Shown piece by piece: positions 55,801 through 64,000 of a stretch of DNA of 64,000 nt (within the stretch, counting starts at the first letter, position 1; every line of letters starts with the position of its first letter). Made by a program: the position numbers and the translations under genes. The DNA comes from Bondarzewia mesenterica (taxonomy: Eukaryota; Basidiomycota; Agaricomycetes; Russulales; Bondarzewiaceae): the NCBI GenBank assembly GCA_004802705.1, contig SGPL01000028.1:1-64000 (forward strand). The letters run 5' to 3'. The notes beneath the pieces were generated by a model, which was not told where the DNA came from, searched no databases, and worked only from the letters and a program-made list of their open reading frames with translations.

Positions 55801-56130
55801 ATCGGGCCCATGCGAAGCGAGAAAGCGCGCCGACGCTCGAGTTTAATTCCCCAGCTGTCGCCGAAATCGAGGGGAGATACAACTGGGTCATCGTCAAAGG
55901 GCACAACGGTTGTGGGGGCAGGCCCTCCGCGGCGTGTCGTGGTGGCAGAGCCGGAAGTGCGAAAGTCACCTGTTGGGAGGACGAAGCGAATGTCATTGCT
56001 CAATCTTGCTTCAAAAGGAATGGCATCGACACGTCTGCGGGCTGGCGGGAACACTTCGTTGGCGAGTATCTCCTTGGGGGATATGAGTTCCGTGGATGCC
56101 AGCTTCAGAGCAAAGCCGTTGTGGAAATGA
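52894..56130 (+). CDS. Kinesin-8 (Kip3/Klp5-type) motor protein
   Basis: A plus-end-directed motor of the kinesin-8 group that limits microtubule length. The start at 52894-52896 (MVSAGSITVAVRVRPPSTWE after one intron) is fixed by the family's first beta strand. The motor contains FAYGATGCGKTHTISGTE (P-loop, spliced across an intron at 53345-53399), GIIYLTMADLFQRIEDRK typical of kinesin-8, VTFLEIYNEEIRDLLAE, NETSSRSHAVLQVHV (switch I) and LSIIDLAGSERA (switch II), with ANINKSLLALGNCINALCES and RNSKLTRLLKFSLGGN. A neck and coiled coil (about 54190-54800) and a basic tail follow. Near 55490-55557 the open frame changes; either a weak-donor intron at 55493-55556 or a one-base error joins it to the last segment, which ends at TGA 56128-56130. 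Confidence 0.9.
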
Positions 56131-56641
56131 AATCGGACTATCTTCATTGCGTCTATACCATCATTAATCAAAGTAAGCAGTCATCCTGACATACCCATAC
56201 GTAGTACGTTCAGAGCCTGAGCCACGGCAGTTCTCAGCTAGTATTTTTTTCCTTCGTGACGATTTATTGACAATGTTACCTGGCTCTTTTTCATGTCCTC
56301 CAGATTATCAATTACTTAGCCTAGCTGTGCAGTATGTTCGCATTGTCTGTGATATGCATTCCCCGCGGAGTTGTCTTGTCTAGATTCGTTAGTGACATTG
56401 ATTAGTATCGAGCTCACACTTATGTACGTACTCCGCAAACTCTTGATTCAACTGGAGACGTGCGAAACAGGCCGCAATGTTAGATTGAATCAAAGAGATG
56501 GCTCACTGATTAGTGTACGACTCTTCCGAAGACGTAGACAATAGCTAGATCACTTCTAGGTTATAAACATACCAAAGAAAGTTTAGCTAAACGCCGGAGG
56601 AAGCGTAGCTGATGGTATAAATGCAGATGATCTACAAATAC
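56131..56641. other. Intergenic region between convergent genes
   Basis: This 511-bp interval separates the stop codons of the kinesin-8 and emp24 genes. It is moderately AT-rich and has no coding character. Confidence 0.5.
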
Positions 56642-57515
56642 CTAGATAACACGCTTGACTTCGAAGAAAGACTGAAAACATATGAGTCAGTGATTGAGGT
56701 GTGATAGAAAGACAGAAATGTACCTTCAGGTAATACACCTGCCATGCGCAGACAGAAAACAACACAAAAGCCTGCAATATAGACCACCATTTTACTCGGG
56801 AGTTGGTTGATTCAGCGGTGTTTCGATGTGTTCGTTCGCGGACAACAATGTATTCCTGCTCATCCTTGACCGCTGTAAGGCCATTGGCTAGCAGTCGAAT
56901 TTCTCGCTCTATGGGGGCGATGTGTTCTGTGCGAAATGCGTGGGTGCGACGTGTAATACGATCAACATGACAGACTTACCGTCTTCTCCCTCACCAACGT
57001 AGATGACCCCGTGCACGTTGAAGCTATCACACATGGCCGTTAACATTTAATTTGATGCCTCATAGAGCGAGTACGAACCTGACAATCTTGTCGGCAATAG
57101 CACTCATCTGATTCGAGAAGCAATATTCATGACGCCCGTCTTTTTCTGCTGTTATGGAGATGGAGCCAGTAGACTCTCTGACGTGCTTTCCCATGGCTTG
57201 GCCATCTGGGTCGGTGATCTACTCACTGGCCTGAGGATAGGCTGTGGTTGAGATGGGAACTGCTCACCCAAAAGTCAATGTCAAGATGTCCCCCACCTCC
57301 GACTTGGTACGTCACTGTCATCTATAAGTGTATCTAGCGCACATCACAGTGCAGAGTGCTGTGCCGCTTACCTTGTCGTTTCTGTGGAGGTCCTCAAAGA
57401 AACATTCTTTCTTTGACGCAGCCACGTCGATCAAGTGCGCAGAGGCCAGTGAGGACAGCAGAAACAAAGTGCAGAAACAAGCGAATACAAGTCTCAGAGT
57501 ACATAGTCTTGCCAT
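56642..57515 (-). CDS. emp24: p24-family cargo receptor, Emp24/TMED2 type
   Basis: A type I membrane protein of the p24 family that cycles between ER and Golgi in COPII and COPI vesicles. The signal peptide is LVFACFCTLFLLSSLASA; the GOLD domain then runs from AHLIDVAASKKECFFEDLHR through MTVTYQVGGGGHLDIDFW, ITDPDGQAMGKHVRESTGSI, HEYCFSNQMSAIADKIVSFN and VHGVIYVGEGED. The disulfide cysteines are in KKECFF and EYCFSN. A helical neck leads to the membrane segment SILQAFVLFSVCAWQVYYLK and the tail SFFEVKRVI, which carries the FF motif and ends like TMED2. About five introns are present; the tail exon ends at TAG 56642-56644. Confidence 0.9.
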
Positions 57516-57743
57516 AATCGTGGAGGACGGCGTCGTTGCAGACGACGGGGTAGGAGTAGTTGACGCACAAGGCCAGACAGCACCTCAGGCAAGCTGAAGC
57601 TGTGGTGGGAGACCCCGTATGCGGTCCCCAGGGTCCTTTCCCCCGATTTCGTCAAGCAAGTTGGGCTCCGGGTTCTCCAAGAACACCATCACTCTGTTTC
57701 CTTTTATTTTTCCTCTTAACGCACCCTCGTCACGAACATCATC
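57516..57743. promoter_or_regulatory. Divergent promoter of emp24 and RanBP1
   Basis: The 228 bp between the two start codons must carry both promoters. A pyrimidine-rich stretch (about 57695-57715) lies just ahead of the RanBP1 start. No consensus site is obvious. Confidence 0.4.
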
Positions 57744-58663
57744 ATGGCTGACTTTAGCGAGAACCCCCTTGCTCCTAAGGTATTTTTCTCTCAGAACATC
57801 ACACACTAGAGCAACATGATCGTGTGTCCCTGAATGAGTGCTGATCTCATATTTCTTCGCACCAGGAAGAAGAAGTTGAACCCCATTTCGAACCCGTCAT
57901 CAAGCTCACCGAGCAGGTTGAAGTGAAAACCAATGAGGAGGATGAGACAGTGATTTTCAAAATGTGCGCTTTTTAAAATCTAGATATCATATTTTTTCCG
58001 TTAACTAGTGGCACTCCTAACTGTTTGGACAGGCGCGCTAAGCTCTTCAGATTCGACACCGTTTCATCGGAGTGGAAAGAGCGTGGTACTGGCGAAGTGA
58101 GACTGCTCCAGCACAAGGAGACGCAGAAAGTACGGCTGGTGATGAGACGCGATAAGACTCTGAAGGTCTGCGCGAATCACCTCAGTGCGTACCTTTTGTT
58201 TCTGTTTCACAGCGCGACACAATACTGAACGTCTAATTTCATAGTTTCTTCAAGCATGAAGCTGCAGCCCAATATTGGCTCGGACAGAAGTTGGGTGTGG
58301 AAAGTTGCCGCTGATTACTCTGAGGACCCACCTACTTCAGAGACCCTTGCCATCCGGTTCGCGAACACCGAAAGTGCGTCATACACTATTCCAACTAGTT
58401 CAAATTTATCAACTTAGCATTCAACAGACGCCAATTTGTTCAAGGCTGCATTCGAGGGTGCCCAAGAGACTAATGCCAAACTCACCGCTGCTGCTCCATC
58501 TGCGCCTGCGCCTGTTCATGACACCGTAGAACCTGCCGAGACCGAGGAGGAAGCCAAGCCTGCAGAGGAACCTAAGCCCTCAGAGGAATCTGCACCCAAG
58601 GAGGAGCCCACGACAAATGACACTACCGAAGAGACGGAGGTGGAGAAAGCGGAGGAAGCCTGA
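57744..58663 (+). CDS. ranbp1: Ran-binding protein 1 (Yrb1/Sbp1 type)
   Basis: RanBP1 binds RanGTP and helps RanGAP release it from transport receptors in nucleocytoplasmic traffic. Exon 1 gives [12 protein letters not shown]. Then come [20 protein letters not shown] and the Ran-binding domain: [49 protein letters not shown], then [20 protein letters not shown] and [25 protein letters not shown]. These follow the WKERG and F-R-D patterns of the family. A Glu/Pro-rich acidic tail ends at TGA 58661-58663. Introns lie at about 57780-57866, 57963-58032, 58183-58242 and 58375-58427. Confidence 0.93.
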
Positions 58664-58927
58664 AGATGCCCAATAAATTTTTCGCTCTACTATGACCCGT
58701 TTCCCGGGATCTTCATACACTGATACTCTAGATCACTACGCAGCCATGTTTTCATACGAAGAGGAAAAGACCGATGTGTTTGTCGTTCAGTAGTTATTCA
58801 CGACGTTGCCGAACTTTGATGTATCAATGACCTTGTTTTGAATGCACGTAGCAATGTGAGATTGCGGGAAGCTTATAGATTACAACAACAACATGCGATT
58901 GGGAGGTATCCGGTACAATGCCATTTA

Positions 58928-61306
58928 TCATGCGGCTGCTGCCCTTCGTGCAGAAGCATCCTCCTCCTCCGTCCAAGTTGACCAGAAACCGGTACTATCT
59001 CCACGAGACCAATAAAGAGCAGGTGAATCACCTCGAACTACGGCTTCGTTGATGAGGACATATCGTATACTCTGACGCACTTTGTCAGAACTGAAAAGAG
59101 AGAGATGAAGAAGCAAGTGCAGACATGACACTCACCGAACCCCTGAAGGGAGAAAAAGAAAGAGTCATGATTATGGATGATGGGCATAGGAATCAATGAA
59201 AAAACTCACGGCACTTCATACATGGGTTCAAGCAGCAGCGATTCCTACACCATTCATCAGCATTGTCTTAATTTGGTTTGAGAGGACAAGCTTGCCATGA
59301 TTCCTCTCAAACCTCTTGCCCCCCCTCCACGTTCAGCGGCCTTTTGGCATATTTCGTTCAATGCGCCAGTAGTAAACCGGATTTCAACACCAGAGCAACT
59401 GAAGAGAGCAGTATACTGCGAGATGAGTGATCCTCGAACTTCCGTGAGGATGCGGCGGAGGTCAATAGGAGTGAGTGGTGAGAGCGTTGTCATGGAAGGT
59501 AATCGGGAAATAAATTCTGGTATGAAACTGCACGGTCACTGAGTGAGTCGAACGTCATGCAGGTGAACCGGTACGAGTGGCATACCCATATTTGATCAAA
59601 TCTACACAGTAAAATCGGCATATCTCAATGAGTTCGTCTATGACTAGAGATGAAGTTATCTACCTGCTGGCTCAACCTGATCAAACAAGTTTGGAGATGC
59701 CCCCCGGTTTGATGTAAAGAATGGCATGTAACCCGTATTACTTTCTTCGGAAGAAGAGCTGAGATTGGCAGTAAAACCGATAGACTGCATGCGGTTCGTC
59801 AACACAACGATACAATCTGAGAGCGAATCATACACATTACCCCTTTGGCTACCCGTCTCTTGATGATGTTTTCCAAACCAACGAATGCGCCGCTGAGAAT
59901 GAATAGCACATTTGACGTGTCAATTTGGTACATATCCGGCTTGGCTGTTCAATGATTAGATCCTCAGTGTACTGATAATCTGGTGACCATTACTCACGAG
60001 TGGGAGAATTTCGATTGGAAGATCGCGAACGCCCTTCACCACCAGAAACACCAGGGCCTGGGACTGCTGGACCCTTGGCTGGCACGGTAATGACGGAGCC
60101 TTCCATAACCCGGAGGAGGGCTTGTTGTACGCCTTCACCACCAACGTCGCGTGAGCCTTCCATGCCACCAGCTCCAGATTTCCGTGCGATCTTGTCAACC
60201 TCGTCGATATAGACAATGCCTGTACTGTGTGATATTGACTATACGGTCAAGACAATAAGAAGATGAGGTTATACCTCGCCCGATGAAGATCCCAATTGGC
60301 AGCTTGAAGCTGAAGAAGCTCAGTGAAGTCAAATGAGCAGGGGAAGAAATCGCTCACTAGTCGTTGAATACACATATCGACATCTTCCCCTACGTCTGTT
60401 GCATAGTCAGTTCCTGTATCCCGACATGGGTCTTGAAATGGACTAACATCCAGCCTGAAGAAATTGATATGTATTGTGTGACACAGGGGAAAGGTGGGGA
60501 GACTCACTTGAGTGAAAGAGGTCGCATCACTAACAGAAAAAGGCACATCAAGTACTCTGGCAAGTGTTCGAGCCAATAGCGTCTTTCCTGGGATTATTAT
60601 CAGAACTTGCATCAATAACTTCATGTTCAATTGGCTGACCGGATCCAGTTGGTCCCCTGCAGAATAATATTAGTCACTAGAGTAAAACTCGCGTCGTAGA
60701 GACGTACAACACAAGAACGTTACTCTTCTCGAAAGGAGGAGCTGAGAAATGTGGTTGGATGGGTGTTGAGGGAACGGGCGGAAGTCGACGTGGATGAGGT
60801 TGCAGTTGCGCGGGAACGACGCCGGAATGCACTGAAGTAGAGTGCATGAGGCCTATTGCCACCTGTGGACGGAATGAGATAAGTACGAGAAAACGTACAA
60901 TCTTTCGTGGTGAGTTCTTCCCATTCAGCATTGTCCTCTTCGGTCTCCAAAGCACGGAGGTTTGCACGAACTCGATTGTAATGATTAAACACACTTCGAG
61001 GTAGTTAGTACGGCACAGACTGGACCATGACGGCGACGTGAGACTCACGCTACTGAAAGTACCTTCTTGGCATTTTTTTGGCCGACGACATACTCATCCA
61101 AATATTGAACAAGCTTTGCAGTGTCAAAAATCCAGGGATTAAGGTAGCCGAGTGATAGAACAACGTACCTGTCTTGGAGTGGCCAGTCCCGCTGCCGGTC
61201 TCATGTAAAGATAGTTGTCAGAATCATCTCGTGGAACATAGTCATACTGCGCTTGAGTGCGTATAGAACGAGACAGGAGACGAAGCGACCGAGATCGGAA
61301 GGCCAT
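58928..61306 (-). CDS. clpx: Mitochondrial ClpX-type AAA+ unfoldase
   Basis: An HSP100-family ATPase of ClpX type, likely in the mitochondrial matrix: the N terminus [18 protein letters not shown] is a classic basic presequence. Seen next are [20 protein letters not shown] and [20 protein letters not shown], then the AAA+ core: [20 protein letters not shown] (Walker A), [40 protein letters not shown] (Walker B), [12 protein letters not shown] and [18 protein letters not shown]. The C-terminal part has [20 protein letters not shown] and [14 protein letters not shown] with the sensor 2 arginine, ending ASARRAAAA at 58928. About eight introns. No N-terminal zinc-binding domain is visible, as in yeast Mcx1. 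Confidence 0.9.
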
Positions 61307-61664
61307 ACCAGGTGAGAGGGATATTCGGGGCCAACGGAACGGATATACGAGGATGCAAGAGCCTAAGAGGACGGAAACAAGTCGGCGCGTTCCCTCGCGC
61401 TGGAAAATAAGCAGGCCTAGCGGTCAGTGTGTAATTGTCTGGCAGTGACAGTAAAGTAGTAGGTATCGGCCGCAGCGGTACTGGTGCAAGGGCTTCGACC
61501 TGCTTCGACCCTCTTCGACCTCTCTTCAGATTATGTAATACAGCTTCGAAGCCGTCACATCGTGCCAATCAAGGGCTGTTCTTCAACTTGGTCTGCTGCA
61601 CATTCACTGCGAACTATCGCTCAAAACATTTTGGTCAAAGTCTCTTCTTACACCTACACAACTC

Positions 61665-64000
61665 ATGGACAGGGACCGTTCACGTTCTACCTCTCCTCCT
61701 CGAATAGATAGGCAGATTAGCGAATACAGGCGACGAGAGAGGTCTAGGGAGGGCTCCTCGCGATACGACAGAAAGTCATCGAAACAAGACGACCGTGATG
61801 AAGACTACCATGGAAGAAAGAGGACTCGCAGTCAGAGCAGAGACAGGAATGACCATGGCCGCAGTCGACGGGACCGGAGTCGCAGCAGAGATGACGACAG
61901 GAAGGAGAAGAAGTGAGTACCATTTCTCTCTTTGACTGGAGGGACAGAGCTCAATATATTCAATAGACGTAAAAGGGACAAGTCAGAGGAACGAAAAGCT
62001 CGCAAGGCTGAGAAGAAGAGGATGAAGGAAGAGGAGGAGGCCCGCCAGATAGCCGAACTCAGTGTCTACAGTGCAACTGACAATCCCTTCCACGATGTGA
62101 ACCTCGGCCAACAGTTTAGATGGCACAAGAAGAACGAGAAGGAGAAAAAGCAGGGTCTGACATTGGCAGAGGCGCAGCGCAGAGATGCGTTGAGGCGACA
62201 AGAAGCGAAGGAAGAATTGGAGAGGCTGAATCGGCGGCGTGCTGAGCGGGAGGCAGAGCAGCGTCTTAGAGAGGAAGAGGAGGTGAGAATGCAGAGGTTG
62301 GCAGAGTCAGCGCAGATGGCTGAATGGGTCGCAAAAGATGGAGACTTTCAGCTGGAGCAAGAGCGGAGAAGGGCTGCCATCCGTATCAAGGAGAAGAGAG
62401 CGAAAGCTATCGACTTCTTGGCTCTCAATCTTCGTTATGTCAACCCAGTGGAAGACGAGGTTGACGAGGTTGACACTGAAGAAGCGGGATTGGAGATTGA
62501 CTTAGATGAGCCGTATAATATCTTCAACGTGAGTTTCTTACATTATCCGGCATCCCTTGGTCCTCACCATACTTCAGAGCCTATCCCCAGACCAAGTCGA
62601 GGAATTACACGATGACATCGAGCGGTATTTGCAATTGGAGCAGTCCGACGTAAATATTGATTTTTGGACAGTGAGTATCCACTTCAGACTAAATGCTCTC
62701 GACGTTGCTCATGCGTGTGCATAGAACATGATGGTTGTATGCAAGGATCGGTTAGAGCGTATCAAGGCCGATCAGCGACTCGGTGTTGAAGCTGCGACAG
62801 CTGTGGAGTCTGATATCACAGCATTGTTGCAGGGCAAATCTTACGACCATCTCGTTGCGCTTCAACGACAGATACAGGTTAAACTCTCCAGCGGTGAACC
62901 AGTTGACACTGATTACTGGGAGAGTTTGTTGAAGAAACTATTGGTGTGGAAAGCGAAGGTAACTGCGCCCCGTCTCGATCTATCTGTATATCCGTTCTTG
63001 ACGTCCTTGTCTAGGCCAGATTAAAGAGCCTTCACGAAGTTGTCGTTCGTAATCGGTTGGAGCAGCTTCGCAAACGACAGCGAGACGAGGCACTTCAAGC
63101 GCAAGAAGAGCTTCTCGAGGGTGTCGCTAACTCTGCTGCTGCTGGGAAGGCACGTGCGGTCGTCGTCGAACCTACTACCGAACGAGAGTCAATACTTACT
63201 GAGGAAGTCGAACGATACGACCGCGCCATGAGTCCAACATTGATTGATATCACGAAGTTGCCGTATGAGGAGAGGCAAATTGACATTGTTCTTGAGATTG
63301 ACGATAAACGAGCTCTGGTGAGTCGGATTGATGAGCGTGTTTCTTCTGCCGATCTCACATAAAAGTATAGTTCGAACAACGCCGAGCGGTGGCAGCTTCT
63401 CGATTCATCCCCAAAGCCGCTCAACCTGCGCCCGAAGAACAGGACGCTGAGGCTGCTAGCGGTGCAGATCTTGCATCAGAGGCACTTTACAGAGCTGAGG
63501 CGGAGAGGGATATGGACGAAGAAGAAGAGCTTTTCAATCTTGAAGAGAATATCGTCAACCCGACGACGTACAATTGGGAAGACAAATATCGGCCACGCAA
63601 ACCCAGATACTTCAATCGCGTGCATACGGGCTACGAGTGGAACAAATATAATCAAACGCATTATGAGTACGTGTTTGATTGATAACAGCTTGGATTTCAA
63701 CTCACCTTCTCGCAGTACCGACAATCCTCCTCCCAAGGTTGTGCAGGGCTACAAGGTTTGTGCCACACGTTTTCACCCCCTGCATTCCTCGTTCATACGG
63801 GTCAGATGCTGACCACGAGCCGCAGTTCAACATCTTCTATCCAGACCTTATCGACAAGTCGAAAGCGCCCTCGTATAAAATTGTTAAAGAGCCAGGCAAC
63901 GATGATACTGTGCTTCTCCACTTTACTGCGGGGCCACCTTACGAGGACATCGCCTTCAGGATTGTGAATCGTGAATGGGAGTTCTCTCACAAACGGTTTG
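61665..64000 (+). CDS. cactin: Cactin, splicing-associated protein; 3' end beyond the window
   Basis: The N terminus (MDRDRSRSTSPPRIDRQISE) and following RS-like, Arg/Asp-rich stretch are typical of splicing factors. Then come KKRMKEEEEARQIAELSVYS, NPFHDVNLGQQFRWHKKNEK and IKEKRAKAIDFLALNLRYVN, LLVWKAKARLKSLHEVVVRN, and the highly conserved C-terminal domain: PRYFNRVHTGYEWNKYNQTH, VVQGYKFNIFYPDLIDKSKA, PSYKIVKEPGNDDTVLLHF, AGPPYEDIAFRIVNREWEFS. This is the cactin C-terminal domain. In several eukaryotes cactin takes part in pre-mRNA splicing. Introns join the exons at about 61915, 62530, 62670 and 62960 and in the C-terminal part. The window ends inside HKRF, a few residues before the expected C terminus. 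Confidence 0.92.

Noticed and set aside
1..64000. tRNA, rRNA or CRISPR features
   Set aside because: I looked for B-box-like GGTTCRANNCC sequences with matching acceptor arms and for regularly spaced repeats and found none that hold up.

Overview
The window looks like nuclear DNA of a filamentous basidiomycete, probably an agaricomycete. Introns are very short (mostly 45-75 nt, GT...AG), genes are closely packed on both strands and often divergently paired, and the set is typical of fungi: single-chain isopropylmalate isomerase, an Srk1/Rck2-type kinase, Sec12, Mdm10, Pkr1 and a HEI10-type crossover factor. Isolated N bases, densest at 38.2-42.3 kb, and several one-base reading-frame breaks in 7-base homopolymers mark it as draft sequence. 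All identifications come from reading translated exons by eye; no search was run.

Left end (1-3397). Bases 1 to about 905 are AT-rich with small GC-rich hairpins, like fungal mitochondrial DNA. Bases about 930-3375 are CpG-poor and hold two converging reading frames full of stop codons, best read as a decayed mobile element. A 22-base A tract (3376-3397) joins this to an intron of an allantoate-permease-like transporter gene whose 3' part is absent.

Gene-dense core (3.4-64 kb). About 29 protein genes can be modelled. Metabolism and transport: GH105 glycosidase, NIPA-type Mg2+ transporter, LEU1, dihydroorotase. Mitochondria: MDM10, ISU1, CLPX and a small presequence protein of unknown function. 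Transcription and RNA: SmG, PRP31, TAF9, the TFIIIC Tau95-like subunit, CACTIN. Translation: eL29. Replication, recombination and cytoskeleton: PSF3, a SWSAP1-like RAD51 paralogue, HEI10, kinesin-8 and a giant GAR-domain protein. Secretory pathway and nuclear transport: SEC12, EMP24, PKR1, RanBP1. Signalling: the Srk1/Rck2-like kinase. Five genes (an RGG protein, a CUE-like protein, a membrane coiled-coil protein, a W/Q-repeat protein and the small mitochondrial protein) could not be assigned a function.

Several pairs share short divergent promoters: TAF9/ISU1 with CCAAT boxes, PRP31/SWSAP1-like, PSF3/mitochondrial protein, NIPA/SEC12, EMP24/RanBP1, dihydroorotase/kinesin-8 with an E-box, and CLPX/CACTIN. 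The kinase promoter carries CRE sites and the 48.2-kb promoter carries paired MluI cell-cycle boxes. I found no tRNA, rRNA, CRISPR array or intact transposon. The most notable item is the HEI10-type gene, whose RING domain is assembled from exons of 7, 18, 45, 25 and 13 nt.
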